Position numbers and translations under genes: made by a program
The notes under the pieces: generated by a model
Seen by the model: the letters and a program-made list of their open reading frames with translations, nothing else
What the model was told of the DNA's origin: nothing
Database searches by the model: none
In this document: piece after piece, positions 27,077-36,995 of the stretch
Numbering within the stretch: position 1 is the stretch's first letter
How the letters are laid out: each line of letters begins with the position of its first letter
NCBI GenBank assembly: GCA_004017535.1
Contig: SAJS01000011.1
Location: forward strand, 150,774 to 214,773
DNA: 64,000 nucleotides
Origin: Mesorhizobium sp.
GTDB lineage: Bacteria > Pseudomonadota > Alphaproteobacteria > Rhizobiales > Rhizobiaceae
Direction: 5' to 3'

Positions 27077-28450
27077 ATGGCGGCAGTAGAGACAGTGCAG
27101 CGGGCGTCGGGGCGCGGCATCTGGGGCTGGATGTTCTTCGACTGGGCGGCGCAGCCTTTCTTCACCGTTGTTACCACCTTCATCTTCGGCCCCTATTTCG
27201 TCTCGCGCATGGCGAGCGACCCGACCGCCGGGCAGGCTGCCTGGGGTTACGGCATCGCTGCGGCGGGCCTGGTCATCGCGGTACTGTCGCCTGTGCTCGG
27301 CTCGATCGCCGACCAGACCGGGCCGCGTAAGCCCTGGATCGCTTTCTTCGCCACAATCAAGATCGTCAGCCTCAGCATGCTGTGGTTCGCCGCACCCGGC
27401 TCGAACCTGTTCCTGATCGTGCTGTTGTTTTCGCTGGCCTCGGTGGCGGCCGAATTCTCCACCGTGTTCAACGATTCCATGATGCCGCGGCTGGTGCCGA
27501 AGGAAGAGATCGGCCGCATTTCCAATGTCGCCTGGGGCCTCGGCTATCTCGGCGGCATGGTGGCGTTGATCTTCGTGGTGCTGTTCCTCGCCGGCAATCT
27601 CGAAACCGGCAAGACGCTCATCGGCCTCGACCCATTGTTCGGGCTCGACCCGAAGCTCGGCGAGGATGCGCGCTTCACCGGACCGATGTCGGCCGGCTGG
27701 TATTTCCTGTTCATCCTGCCGATGTTCTTCTTCACGCCCGACGCTATCAAGGGAATCCCGATCGGGCCGGCGGTGCGCGAAGGCCTGTCCGAACTGAAGT
27801 CTACGCTCGCCGAGGTGCGCCAGCGCAGCGGCATTCTGCGCTTCCTTTTGGCGCGGATGATCTATCAGGACGGCGTCAATGCGCTGCTGGCGCTCGGCGG
27901 CACCTTCGCGGCCGGCATGTTCCACTGGTCGATCACCGAGATCGGCCTGTTCGGCATCATCCTCAACATCGTCGCCATCTTCGGCTGCTGGATCGCGGCG
28001 CGGCTCGATACCGCGCTCGGCTCGAAGTATGTCGTGATGATTTCGCTGGTGATGCTGTCGGTCGCCACGATCGGTGTCGTCTCGACCGGCCCGGGCTTCA
28101 CGCTGCTCGGCCTGATCCCGCTGCCGGCAACCGATTCCGGCGGCCTGTTCGGCACCGCGGCCGAGAAGACCTATATCCTCTACGGGCTGCTGATCGGGCT
28201 CGCCTTCGGGCCGGTGCAAGCCTCGTCCCGCTCCTACATGGCGCGCAGCGTCACCGCCGCGGAGTCGGGCCGCTATTTCGGCATCTACGCGCTTGCCGGC
28301 CGCGCGACCAGCTTCCTGGCGCCGTTCATGGTGGCGAGCATCACCACGATGAGCGATTCGCCACGGCTCGGCATGGCGGCGATCGTCCTGTTCCTCGGCA
28401 TCGGCATGGCCATACTGGCGGGGACGCCCTATCCGGCGGACAAGCGGTAG
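27077..28450 (+). CDS. MFS transporter, UMF1/Atg22-like
   Basis: A 457-residue polytopic membrane protein with about 12 helices. The N-terminal block [25 protein letters not shown] is diagnostic of the UMF1/Atg22-like MFS branch. [20 protein letters not shown] is the loop motif, and [13 protein letters not shown] follows in helix 4-5. Eukaryotic relatives export amino acids from vacuoles; bacterial substrates are undefined. ATG 27077 is preceded by GAGGGA with 7-nt spacing. It is followed by a family A element and is convergent with purH. Confidence 0.85.
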   Translation: MAAVETVQRASGRGIWGWMFFDWAAQPFFTVVTTFIFGPYFVSRMASDPTAGQAAWGYGIAAAGLVIAVLSPVLGSIADQTGPRKPWIAFFATIKIVSLSMLWFAAPGSNLFLIVLLFSLASVAAEFSTVFNDSMMPRLVPKEEIGRISNVAWGLGYLGGMVALIFVVLFLAGNLETGKTLIGLDPLFGLDPKLGEDARFTGPMSAGWYFLFILPMFFFTPDAIKGIPIGPAVREGLSELKSTLAEVRQRSGILRFLLARMIYQDGVNALLALGGTFAAGMFHWSITEIGLFGIILNIVAIFGCWIAARLDTALGSKYVVMISLVMLSVATIGVVSTGPGFTLLGLIPLPATDSGGLFGTAAEKTYILYGLLIGLAFGPVQASSRSYMARSVTAAESGRYFGIYALAGRATSFLAPFMVASITTMSDSPRLGMAAIVLFLGIGMAILAGTPYPADKR

Positions 28451-28465
28451 GAGACGCTTCGATAA

Positions 28466-28580
28466 TTCCACTCCGCTGGCCGCTTGCCGCGGTTTTCTGC
28501 GCTTCCGGTGCTCACGGACCTGAAAGTCCGCTCCGCTCCGGTTCTCGAAAACCGCACCAATCGACTCAGCGGAGCGAATT
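28466..28580. repeat. Family A intergenic element, copy A5 (variant hairpin)
   Basis: The core order is the same as in the other copies (CGCTTCCGGTGCTCACG ... CGCTCCGCTCCGGTTCTC), but the inner stem reads CGGAC/GTCCG instead of CGTAC/GTACG, which is a paired change. The outer arms GCGGTTTTC/GAAAACCGC and ends around AATTCCACTCCGCTG and CGGAGCGAATT differ from A1, A2 and A4. It lies between the MFS gene and purH, which are convergent. Confidence 0.75.
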
Positions 28581-28604
28581 CTTGAAGCATCTCCGCGCCG
28601 AGCA

Positions 28605-30221
28605 TCAATGCCTGAAATGCCTTACACCCGTGAACACCATGGCGATGCCGTGCTCGTCGGCGGCGGCGATGACGTCGTCGTCGCGCATCGAGCCGCCGGG
28701 CTGGATGACGGCCGTGGCGCCGGCCTCGATCGCCGACAACAGCCCGTCGGCGAAGGGGAAGAAGGCGTCCGAAGCGACGACCGAACCCTTGGTCAGCGGC
28801 TCGGCGAGGCCGGCGGTGCCGGCCGCATCGAGCGCTTTGCGGGCGGCGATGCGCGAGGAATCGACGCGGCTCATCTGGCCGGCGCCGATGCCGACCGTCG
28901 CCCCGTCCCTGGCATAGACAATCGCGTTGGACTTGACGTGCTTGGCGACGCGGAAGGCGAATTTGAGGTCGGCCAGTTCCGCCGGTGTCGGCGCGCGCTT
29001 CGTCACCACTTTCAATTCGAGGTCGTCGACCACGGCATTGTCGCGGCTTTGAACAAGCAATCCGCCGGCGACCGACTTCACCGTTGTGCCGGCGGCGCGC
29101 GGGTCGGGCAGGCCGCCGGTGACCAGCAGGCGCAAATTCTTCTTCGCCGCGACGATAGCAGCGGCTTCGTCGGTGGCGTCCGGCGCGATGATGACCTCGG
29201 TGAAGGTTTTCACGATCTCTTCCGCGGCCTCGGCATCGAGGATGCGGTTCATGGCGACGATGCCGCCGAAGGCCGAGACCGGATCACAGGCCAAGGCCTT
29301 GGCATAGGCCGCCTTCAGCGTTTGACCCTCGGCAACGCCGCAGGGGTTGGCGTGCTTGATGATGGCGATCGCCGCCGAGCGGGCCGGATCGAACTCGCCG
29401 ACCAGCTCGAAGGCGGCATCGGTGTCGTTGATGTTGTTGTAGGAGAGCTGCTTGCCCTGCAACTGCTTGGCCGTCGCGACGCCCGGCCGCTTGTCGCCCG
29501 AGAGATAGAAGCCCGCATTCTGATGCGGGTTCTCGCCATAGCGCATCACCTGGTCGAGTCGACCGCCGAAAGCGCGCCATGTCGGGTGCTCGATCTGGAG
29601 CTCCTCGGCGAACCAGCCGGAAATCGCCGCGTCATAGGTGGCGGTGCGGGCAAAGGCCTTGGCCGCGAGCTTCTTGCGGAAATCGAGCGACAGCGAGCCG
29701 AGATTCATCTCCAATGCGTTGATCACTGAAGCATAGTCGGCCGGGTCGGTGACGATGGCGACATAGGCGTGGTTCTTGGCCGAGGCGCGGATCATCGCCG
29801 GCCCGCCGATGTCGATGTTCTCGACGATCGAGGCATAGCCGGCACCGGAGCGGCGGACTTCCTCGAACGGGTAGAGGTTCGAGACGACGAGGTCGATCGG
29901 CTCGATGTGATGATCGCGCATGGCCTTGGCGTGCTCGGCATCGTCGCGGATGCCAAGCAGCGCGCCATGCACCGAAGGATGCAAGGTCTTCACCCGTCCG
30001 TCCATGATCTCGGGAAAGCCGGTAAGCTCGGAAACATCGCGAACCGCAAGGCCGGCCTCGGCGATGGTCTTTGCCGTGCCGCCCGTCGAAACCAGCTCGA
30101 CGCCTGCGGCGGCGAGCGCTTTGGCAAAGTCGACCAGCCCGGTCTTGTCGAAGACGGAAAGCAGGGCGCGGCGCACCGGAACGAGATCCGGCGCCGGAAT
30201 GTTTTTTGTGGGCACGGCCAT
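28605..30221 (-). CDS. purH: Bifunctional AICAR formyltransferase / IMP cyclohydrolase
   Basis: A 538-residue PurH performing the last two steps of purine synthesis: formylation of AICAR with 10-formyl-THF, and ring closure to IMP. The N-terminal IMP cyclohydrolase (MGS-like) domain shows [28 protein letters not shown] and [19 protein letters not shown]. The transformylase domain shows [34 protein letters not shown] and the C-terminal [21 protein letters not shown] chose ATG 30221 (protein begins [12 protein letters not shown]); a frame-internal start further upstream adds 23 non-family residues. It leads the minus-strand cluster's downstream end, following the heparinase-like gene by about 110 nt. 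Confidence 0.97.
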   Translation of the reverse strand: MAVPTKNIPAPDLVPVRRALLSVFDKTGLVDFAKALAAAGVELVSTGGTAKTIAEAGLAVRDVSELTGFPEIMDGRVKTLHPSVHGALLGIRDDAEHAKAMRDHHIEPIDLVVSNLYPFEEVRRSGAGYASIVENIDIGGPAMIRASAKNHAYVAIVTDPADYASVINALEMNLGSLSLDFRKKLAAKAFARTATYDAAISGWFAEELQIEHPTWRAFGGRLDQVMRYGENPHQNAGFYLSGDKRPGVATAKQLQGKQLSYNNINDTDAAFELVGEFDPARSAAIAIIKHANPCGVAEGQTLKAAYAKALACDPVSAFGGIVAMNRILDAEAAEEIVKTFTEVIIAPDATDEAAAIVAAKKNLRLLVTGGLPDPRAAGTTVKSVAGGLLVQSRDNAVVDDLELKVVTKRAPTPAELADLKFAFRVAKHVKSNAIVYARDGATVGIGAGQMSRVDSSRIAARKALDAAGTAGLAEPLTKGSVVASDAFFPFADGLLSAIEAGATAVIQPGGSMRDDDVIAAADEHGIAMVFTGVRHFRH

Positions 30222-30331
30222 GGCGGGCGGCCTTTCAGAGCTGTTGGAACGGACGTTGGCCGGCCCTAGCATATGAGCCCCGGAAATCAAGTGAATCCGG
30301 GATCAGGCGCGCAGCCGTTTGCCAGGCAGAC

Positions 30332-32077
30332 TCAGTTGTTTTCGGGATAGCCGGCGATAGCGGTGCGGGTCAGCTGCCAGTGGACCTCGGCAATCTCCGA
30401 GGCCTTGAAGGCGAGCACGATCTGCCGGCTGCGGCGCGGGCCGCTCAGGCCGGCAAAATAGATCGATTCCTCGACCTCCGGCACCGCTTCGGCGCAGGTG
30501 AAGACCCAGCTGTCGCCCTGCGCGGCGGCAAGGGTCAGCCGGTCGTGGTCGTCCTGCAGGAGGCTGATGTCGGGATGGACGTGGAAGCGCACCGTGACGA
30601 AGTCGCGGCCGTTGTTGCGGATCGCCGCATTGCCCGGGCGCAGAAAACGATCGCGCCCGGCAAGCACGTTGCCGTTCGTGCCGAGCTTCAGCTCGCGCTC
30701 ATGCAGGAAGCCGAATTGCTGGACATAGCCGTCATGGCGGGCGACGAAGCCTTGCATGCCCTTCTGGTCGAGGCGCTTGCAGGGCACGTGCTGCGGCCCG
30801 CCGATCAGCGGCGAGCCCAAGAGGTCGCTGACGCGCAGCGAGTGGCTGAAGCGCGCCGACGAGGTGTCGTTGATCGTGGCGGTCGAATGCGCGGCCGTGG
30901 CGCGCGCCAGCGGCCGGAATTCCGGGGCGCCATACGTATCGATGCCGGCATTGACGATGAAGTGCTGCCGCCCGGAGGAGAGCTCGAAGGCGAGACAGCC
31001 GGCATGCGCGGCATTGGAGACGTCGATCGGCGGCGGCAGGCCGGTGTCGGCGATCACCGTTACGCCGCCCATCGAGAGGCGCTCATAGCCGGAATGCGGC
31101 GCGTGCAGCAGCGGCGCGCCCACCGTGTCGTCATGGCGCAGGATGGTGGCGATGCGGTCATGGATGGTGGCGCCCATGCCGTTGAAGCGGGCAAGGCTGC
31201 CGTCCTGATGGCGGAAGAAGCGCAGCGCCGGCAACATGCGGTCGATGGCGCCGATCAGGGCCGCCGGCGGCGCCTCGGCCTGGTTGGCATAGGTCTGGCG
31301 CAGCGGCAGGAGATCGGCCAGCAGTTCCAGCACCGCCATCGGCTTGCGCGAGATATGGCCGCCGTCGGGCAGGATTTGATGCTCCAGCTCCTCGGCCAGG
31401 TTGCGCGTCGCGGAACGCAGCGCCGAGGCCGGCGCCGGCAGCGACAGCGCGGCGAAGGCGAGCGCGATGCGGGCGCGCAGCCTGGCCTCGCCGTCCGGCA
31501 TCTCACGCGCCACCGAGCGCAGGTAGCGAATCTGCACGGCAAGCGACTTGAGGAAGGCGCGATAGAACGGGAATTCGGCGCCTTGCAGCACCACCGAGGA
31601 ATGCTGCAGCCAGGCGATTACGCGCTTGGCCGTCGTTCCCGGCTCCCAGGCGATGCCCGAAATCTGGTTGCCGTGCATGGCAATCCAGTCGGTCACCAGG
31701 GCTCTCGCATTGGCGGCGGCGAGCTCGGTGCCGGCGGCGCGCATGTGACGCAGCCAGCGGAAGCCATGCAGCGATTTCTGCCAGCCGCGGTTGGGCACGT
31801 CGAGCTGAAAGGGCGAGGTGCCGCCGGTCTCGACCAGATGGCCGGACAGCGGATAGCGGCCGTAATAAATCTCCAGCGCGATCTGCGGATCGGCGAGCCG
31901 CAAATCCGGCGGGGCGATCAGGACGCGTTCGGGCGTGCGGCCGGAATAGCGCCAGCGATAGACCGGACCGGCGCGCAAACGCCGGCGCGTCTTGCGCCAG
32001 AACTCCTTCGCGACGAGCGTCCATAGACGCGTCGTGTTGCCGGCAACAAGTGCCAATAGCCCTCCTGGTGTCCCCAT
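30332..32077 (-). CDS. Heparinase II/III-family protein
   Basis: A 581-residue protein with the alpha-alpha toroid N-terminal region (WQKSLHGFRWLRHM, IAWEPGTTAKRVIAWLQHSS) and a C-terminal heparinase II/III beta-sandwich (VIADTGLPPPIDVSNAAHAG, then SSGRQHFIVNAGIDTYG and the HSTATINDTSSARF block with a conserved His). Relatives act on acidic polysaccharides. There is no clear signal peptide, so a cytoplasmic or membrane-associated site is likely and the true substrate is unknown. It lies between rsmB and purH on the same strand, an arrangement I recall as conserved in Rhizobiales. Confidence 0.85.
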   Translation of the reverse strand: MGTPGGLLALVAGNTTRLWTLVAKEFWRKTRRRLRAGPVYRWRYSGRTPERVLIAPPDLRLADPQIALEIYYGRYPLSGHLVETGGTSPFQLDVPNRGWQKSLHGFRWLRHMRAAGTELAAANARALVTDWIAMHGNQISGIAWEPGTTAKRVIAWLQHSSVVLQGAEFPFYRAFLKSLAVQIRYLRSVAREMPDGEARLRARIALAFAALSLPAPASALRSATRNLAEELEHQILPDGGHISRKPMAVLELLADLLPLRQTYANQAEAPPAALIGAIDRMLPALRFFRHQDGSLARFNGMGATIHDRIATILRHDDTVGAPLLHAPHSGYERLSMGGVTVIADTGLPPPIDVSNAAHAGCLAFELSSGRQHFIVNAGIDTYGAPEFRPLARATAAHSTATINDTSSARFSHSLRVSDLLGSPLIGGPQHVPCKRLDQKGMQGFVARHDGYVQQFGFLHERELKLGTNGNVLAGRDRFLRPGNAAIRNNGRDFVTVRFHVHPDISLLQDDHDRLTLAAAQGDSWVFTCAEAVPEVEESIYFAGLSGPRRSRQIVLAFKASEIAEVHWQLTRTAIAGYPENN

Positions 32078-32204
32078 TACCCAAGCGCAAGCTTATGCGA
32101 TTCAAGAACTTATGCGAAGGCGGATTTCGCCGAAGTGAACCGCTTCACGCCGCTTTGCCGGTACCGATCCCTAAAAAGTCAGCAAGTTTTTGCGAGATAA
32201 CGAC

Positions 32205-33578
32205 TCAACCAGCCCGTCTCATCCGCGCAGCAAAGAAGCCGTCCAGACCGGAAATCGCCGGCGATTCAAGCATTAGGTCGGCGGGCGTCGTGCGCAGCGT
32301 GCCCGCAGATGTAAGGAACGGGTCGACGTCGGCGAACTCGCCGGGACGGATCGGGTCGTCGATCACCCCGGGGGTTTCGGCAAGGAAGGCGCGGTAAAGC
32401 TCCTCGCCTTCGATCGGGTCGAGCGAGCAGTTGGAAAAGACGACGCGGCCGCCGGGCCTGACCAGCGTGAAGGCGTGGGCAAGCAGCTTGCGCTGGAGGG
32501 CGGCGAGCTTTTCGACATCGGCCATGGTCTTGGTCCATGGCACATCGGGGTGGCGGCGCACGGTGCCGGTCGAGGAGCAGGGCGCATCGAGCAGCACGGC
32601 GTCAAAGAGTTGCGAAGGCTTGTAGTCGAGCAGGTCGGTATGGACCAGATCGGCCGCAAGGCTGAGGCGGTCGAGATTCTGCTTCAGCCGCGCCAGCCGG
32701 TTATTCGAGGTGTCGACTGCGGTGACGCTGGCGCCGGCCAGGATAAGCTGCGCGGTCTTGCCGCCGGGCGCGGCGCACAGGTCGGCGACGCGCTGGCCAC
32801 TTATGTCGCCAAACAGGCGCGCCGGCAGGCTGGCGGCTGTGTCCTGCACCCACCAGGCGCCGTCGGCGAAGCCGGGCAGGTCGATGACATTGGCCGAGAG
32901 TTTTTCGACGCGCACCGTGCCGGTCGGCAGAACGATGCCGCCCAGGCGCTCGGCCCAAAGCGCTGGGTCGGCCTTGACGGTGAAATCGACCGGCGCCTCG
33001 TGGCGATGCGCGGCAAGGATGGCGCTCGCCTTGTCGGCTCCGTAAGCGGCGGTCAGCCGCTCGGCGAACCATTGCGGCGCCTCGCTGGTCGCGGCAAGCG
33101 CGGGGGCAAGCTCGGAGTCCTTGGCGCGGGCCAGCGAACGCAGCACGCCGTTGACGAGGCCGGAAAAGCGGGTGGTACGCGGATCGGATTTGGCGTGGGT
33201 GACGGCAAGGTCGACGGCGGCGCTGTCTGGAACGTCGAGGAACAGGATCTGCGCGGCGGCGACATTGAGGATATGCGAGAGCGCCGTGGCGTTGGCCGGC
33301 AGCGGCTTCTCTAGGCGCTTCGACAACAGCCCGGCGATGGTCATGCGATGGCGTAGCGCGGTCACCAGGATGGCGCGCACCAGCGCGCGGTCGCGCCCGT
33401 CCAGCGCCTTGTATTGCGGGTGGCCGTGCTCGTTGTCGGTCAATCCATCGAGCGGGGTATGGGCATCGATGACGGCGGCCAGCAGCCGCGCCGCCGCCTT
33501 GCGCGCGGCAAGGCCGGCTGTCTCGTCACCGGCTTTGTGTTGCGCGTTGCCTGGCTGTCCGCGCCTCGGCGGCGTCAC
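32205..33578 (-). CDS. rsmB: 16S rRNA m5C methyltransferase, RsmB/NOP2-type
   Basis: A 457-residue RsmB-like enzyme. An N-terminal NusB-like RNA-binding domain (about 20-160) precedes the Rossmann methyltransferase domain. Motifs: SAM-binding [14 protein letters not shown], motif [23 protein letters not shown] and motif [17 protein letters not shown]; the two Cys are the release and nucleophile residues. It methylates a cytosine in 16S rRNA (position 967 in E. coli). The start is GTG 33578, overlapping the htpX stop as GTGA, so the two genes are translationally coupled. Confidence 0.93.
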   Translation of the reverse strand: MTPPRRGQPGNAQHKAGDETAGLAARKAAARLLAAVIDAHTPLDGLTDNEHGHPQYKALDGRDRALVRAILVTALRHRMTIAGLLSKRLEKPLPANATALSHILNVAAAQILFLDVPDSAAVDLAVTHAKSDPRTTRFSGLVNGVLRSLARAKDSELAPALAATSEAPQWFAERLTAAYGADKASAILAAHRHEAPVDFTVKADPALWAERLGGIVLPTGTVRVEKLSANVIDLPGFADGAWWVQDTAASLPARLFGDISGQRVADLCAAPGGKTAQLILAGASVTAVDTSNNRLARLKQNLDRLSLAADLVHTDLLDYKPSQLFDAVLLDAPCSSTGTVRRHPDVPWTKTMADVEKLAALQRKLLAHAFTLVRPGGRVVFSNCSLDPIEGEELYRAFLAETPGVIDDPIRPGEFADVDPFLTSAGTLRTTPADLMLESPAISGLDGFFAARMRRAG

Positions 33579-34603
33579 GACCAGGGACCTTTCGACCGGC
33601 GCGGTCCGGTCGGGTTACGGCCCCAGGGATTGGGTTTCGGCTGCGGTGGTTCGGCTGGCGGCGCGGGTTCCGTCCGCTTACCCCACGGACCGGCCGACGC
33701 CTCCTCGGGCTGGGCGGGCCGCGCGGAAGCCTCGCGCCGATTGGCCGGCGAAGCACGCCCCATCTCGCTTGCCATTTCCTGCAGCGCCGCGATGCGGTTC
33801 TCGGTGCTCGGGTGGGTCGAGAACAGATTGTCCATGCGCTCGCCATGCAGGGGGTTGATGATGAAAAGATGCGCCATCGCCGGGTTGCGCTCGGCATCCT
33901 CATTGGGGATTTGTTCCGCGCCGCGCGCGATCTTGTTAAGCGCCGAAGCCAGCCACAGCGGGTTGCCGCAGATCTCGGCGCCGCGCCGGTCGGCCTCGTA
34001 TTCGCGGGTGCGGCTCACCGCCATCTGCACGATCATGGCGGCGAAGGGCGCAACGATCATCGCCACAAGCACTCCGACGAAGCCGAAAGAATTGTTGTTG
34101 TCGCGGTTGCCACCGAGGAAGAAGGCGAAGTTGCCGAGCATCGAGATGGCGCCGGCGAGCGTCGCCACGATCGTCATGGTCAGCGTGTCGCGATGCTGCA
34201 CATGGGCAAGCTCATGCGCCATCACCGCCGCGACCTCCTCGTGGGAGAGGCGCTGGAGCAGGCCGGAGGACGCTGCCACCGCCGCATTCTCGGGATTGCG
34301 GCCCGTGGCGAAGGCGTTGGGCTGGGGGTTGTCGATCAGATATGTCTTCGGCATCGGCAGGCCGGCCTGCTTGGCCAGCGCCTGGACGACCGCGTAATAT
34401 TCGGGCGCGTTCTTCTCATCGACCTCCACCGCGCGGTTCATCGACAGCACCATCTTGTCGGCGTTCCAGTAGCTGAACAGGTTGGTGCCGGCGGCGATCA
34501 GAAGCGCGATGACCATGCCGCCCGAACCGCCGATCAGATAGCCGACGCCCATGAACAGCGCCGTCATCGCGGCAAGCAGCATTGCGGTGCGAAGCGTGTT
34601 CAT
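33575..34603 (-). CDS. htpX: HtpX membrane zinc protease
   Basis: A 342-residue M48B peptidase in the inner membrane, taking part in membrane protein quality control. It has two N-terminal helices ([20 protein letters not shown] and [19 protein letters not shown]), the zinc motif HELAH at residues 130-134, two further hydrophobic segments, and the third-ligand region with [11 protein letters not shown]. It carries a C-terminal proline-rich tail of about 50 residues beyond the usual end. I chose ATG 34603; an alternative ATG at 34657 adds 18 residues. It is the first gene of the htpX-rsmB pair and is divergent from the DUF1674 gene. Confidence 0.93.
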   Translation of the reverse strand: MNTLRTAMLLAAMTALFMGVGYLIGGSGGMVIALLIAAGTNLFSYWNADKMVLSMNRAVEVDEKNAPEYYAVVQALAKQAGLPMPKTYLIDNPQPNAFATGRNPENAAVAASSGLLQRLSHEEVAAVMAHELAHVQHRDTLTMTIVATLAGAISMLGNFAFFLGGNRDNNNSFGFVGVLVAMIVAPFAAMIVQMAVSRTREYEADRRGAEICGNPLWLASALNKIARGAEQIPNEDAERNPAMAHLFIINPLHGERMDNLFSTHPSTENRIAALQEMASEMGRASPANRREASARPAQPEEASAGPWGKRTEPAPPAEPPQPKPNPWGRNPTGPRRSKGPWS

Positions 34604-34709
34604 CGTTTCATCCGTCCGCGGCGATGGAGAATTGGAGTCGATCCTTGTTGTGGTCATGGCTATATGATGGGAAAGGCCGGGCCCCGTTTCAATCGGCAGG
34701 GAATATCGC

Positions 34710-34931
34710 ATGACCGAACTGACCAACAAGACCGAAACCGCGGGCGATGGCGAGCGGCCGCGAAAGATGCTGACGCCGGCCGCGAGCCGCGCGCTGGCGG
34801 AGGCCGAGGCCAGGCGCAGGGAATATCGCGAGGCGGAGGCAAAATTGCCGAAGGAAATCGGCGGCCGCGGCGGCAAGGAACCCGGCCGCTATGGCGACTG
34901 GGAGGTGAAGGGCCTCACCAGCGACTTCTAG
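34710..34931 (+). CDS. DUF1674 protein (SdhAF4-like)
   Basis: A 73-residue protein whose C-terminal block [20 protein letters not shown] plus TSDF is the DUF1674 signature shared with SDHAF4, a factor that helps flavinated SdhA join succinate dehydrogenase. The N-terminal half is charged and probably disordered. A role in complex II assembly is inferred from the family. It is divergent from htpX, with 106 nt between starts. Confidence 0.85.
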   Translation: MTELTNKTETAGDGERPRKMLTPAASRALAEAEARRREYREAEAKLPKEIGGRGGKEPGRYGDWEVKGLTSDF

Positions 34932-34934
34932 CCG

Positions 34935-34984
34935 GATGTGCTGATATTCAGGTGGGGCCGGCCTGCAAGCGGCTCGGCCTGACC
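34935..34984. repeat. Family A element, copy A3 (hairpin deleted)
   Basis: A short derivative. The left end (CTGATATTCAGGTGGGGCCG and GCCTGCAAGCGG) runs straight into the right-end module CTCGGCCTGACC. The whole central GTAC hairpin and its flanks are missing. It lies between the convergent DUF1674 and HAD genes. Confidence 0.65.
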
Positions 34985-34993
34985 TTAACATCC

Positions 34994-35659
34994 TTAGGCC
35001 GCAGCCTGGGTTGGCGCCAACACGATGAAACCATTGTCGTCCGTCGCAATGCCGATTTCGTCATAGGAACGGATCGTCGGGTGCGGCGTGACCATCGGGT
35101 GGACATGCGTGGCGCTGATCACCATCACCGAGGCTCCGGACGCCTCGCCCGCCGCGATGCCTGCCGGCGCATCCTCAAAGACCAGGCAATTGCGCGCCTC
35201 GACGCCAAGACGCTTTGCCGCCAGGAGAAAACAATCCGGCGCAGGCTTGCCACGGGTCACGTCTTCCGCCGTCACCATCATGGCGGGAACCGGGATGCCG
35301 GCCGCCTCGATGCGCAGCAGCGCCAGCTCGCGCGGCGCCGAGGTGACGATTGCCCAGCGCTCCGGCGGCAGCGATTCCAGGAACGAGACGGCGCCGGGGA
35401 TAGGGACGATGCCTTCGAGGTCGTCCGCCTCGGCCTTGAGCAGCGCATCGGCCTCCGCAACCGCGTCGACGCCCGGAAGCATCAATCCGCCGATCGTCTC
35501 GATCGCCCGCTTGCCGTGGATCGTCGGCAGGAAGGTGGCGACATCCAGCCCGTGACGCTCCGCCCACTTCGTCCACACCCGTTCGGCCGCGGCTATGGAG
35601 TTGAGCACCGTGCCGTCCATGTCGAACAGGAAGGCAGCGAACTTTGAGCCTGCAAACAT
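34994..35659 (-). CDS. HAD-family sugar-phosphatase-like hydrolase
   Basis: A 221-residue HAD hydrolase with a helical cap (subclass IA, GphA/YfbT-like). Motif I is FLFDMDGTVLNS with the nucleophile Asp, motif II is IVTSAPRE, the motif III Lys is in RGKPAPDCF, and motif IV is CLVFEDAPAGIAAG. Likely substrates are small phosphosugars or phosphoglycolate. I chose ATG 35659, with CAGGAA upstream; in-frame starts as far as 35818 would add a non-family leader of up to 53 residues. It is divergent from the transglutaminase-like gene. Confidence 0.88.
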   Translation of the reverse strand: MFAGSKFAAFLFDMDGTVLNSIAAAERVWTKWAERHGLDVATFLPTIHGKRAIETIGGLMLPGVDAVAEADALLKAEADDLEGIVPIPGAVSFLESLPPERWAIVTSAPRELALLRIEAAGIPVPAMMVTAEDVTRGKPAPDCFLLAAKRLGVEARNCLVFEDAPAGIAAGEASGASVMVISATHVHPMVTPHPTIRSYDEIGIATDDNGFIVLAPTQAAA

Positions 35660-35829
35660 CTGGTGTTCCTGGAGAATCGTTTTCGGGAGGGCGAAACGTG
35701 GAGCCCAGTTTAGACCGGCCGTCATTGGCTGAGAAGGCGCGATACCCACCATTTCGGTTTCGCGCGGGAACAACCTCCGGTCCGTTGCGTTGAAAAGGCT
35801 GTCTTCCAAAATCGCCAAAGGGGCATGCG

Positions 35830-36699
35830 ATGCTGATCCGGCTCGGCTATGAAATCGCCATCGAATGCGCGGCGGCGACGCCGATCATCTCGCTTCTCGA
35901 TATCCATCCCGAGCGCCATGCCGACATCAAGCGGCAGACGCGGGTCCTGACCTCGCCGTCGGTGCCGACCCGGACCTATCGCGACCGCCACGGCAATATC
36001 TGCCGTCGCTTCACCGCGCCCGCCGGAAATTTCCGCATCCTCTACGATGCGGAGGTTGAGGACAGCGGCGAGACGGACGAGGTCAACACGCTGGCGCGCG
36101 AAACGCCGGTCGCGGAACTTCCTGACGACGTGCTGGTCTATCTGCTCGGCAGCCGCTATTGCGAGACCGACCATCTCAGCAACACCGCCTGGCAGCTTTT
36201 CGGCCACCTGCCGCTCGGCTGGGCGCGTGTCCAGGCGATCGTCGACTATGTCAACAGCCGGCTGTCCTTCGGCTATGGCTATGCGCGCGCCACCCGTACG
36301 GCGGCCCAGGCGCATGAGGAGCGTGTCGGGGTATGCCGCGATTTCGCGCATCTGGCGATCACGCTTTGCCGGTGCATGAACATTCCGGCGCGCTACGTGA
36401 ACGGCTATCTCGGCGATATCGGCGTGCCGGCCGATCCGGCCCCGATGGATTTTTCTGCCTGGATGGAAGTCTTCCTCGACGGCAAGTGGTACACGTTCGA
36501 TCCGCGCCACAACCGGCCGCGCATCGGCCGGGTCGTCATCGCGCGCGGCCGCGACGCCACCGACGTGCCGCTGCTGCACAGTTTCGGTCCGCATCGGCTC
36601 TCTCTTTTCAAGGTGTGGACCTACGAGCAGGAAGGCAACCGCTTCAATCCCCCGCAACACGGCGTCGATCGGACGGTCAGCGCGCAGATGCTGGCATAG
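35830..36699 (+). CDS. Transglutaminase-like protein
   Basis: A 289-residue protein with an N-terminal beta-domain (about 1-90) and a transglutaminase-like core. The nucleophile Cys169 sits in ERVGVCRDFAHLAI and the acid Asp224 in WYTFDPRHNRPRIGR. At the position where the core usually has His (HAW), this protein has Ser209 (MDFSAWMEVF), so either another His, for example in DPRHN, serves or the triad is altered. Prokaryotic relatives are often proteases or amidases rather than cross-linkers. No signal peptide. Monocistronic. Confidence 0.82.
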   Translation: MLIRLGYEIAIECAAATPIISLLDIHPERHADIKRQTRVLTSPSVPTRTYRDRHGNICRRFTAPAGNFRILYDAEVEDSGETDEVNTLARETPVAELPDDVLVYLLGSRYCETDHLSNTAWQLFGHLPLGWARVQAIVDYVNSRLSFGYGYARATRTAAQAHEERVGVCRDFAHLAITLCRCMNIPARYVNGYLGDIGVPADPAPMDFSAWMEVFLDGKWYTFDPRHNRPRIGRVVIARGRDATDVPLLHSFGPHRLSLFKVWTYEQEGNRFNPPQHGVDRTVSAQMLA

Positions 36700-36995
36700 G
36701 CTCGACAGACCCCTGAGCCGCGCCATGTTTCACCGGAGCCGCTGACCCGCTTCGACACAGCCCGATTGTGCCAAACAGGGACCGGACGCGACAGCCCTCG
36801 TGATCATGGTAAGCACTTCATGAAGCTTGCTTCGCCACCGCATTTTCGTTTACTTCCCGTTCACCTTCAACTTTGCCGAAAGGCAATAAAAACAATGCAT
36901 TGACTGCCTGTTGAGCATCTTTCGGCGGTTTCTGGCCGAAATCCTGCACTGCCTTTGCCGAGCGGCGCAGCGCCGCAGAAGTGGAGGCGGAAGGG

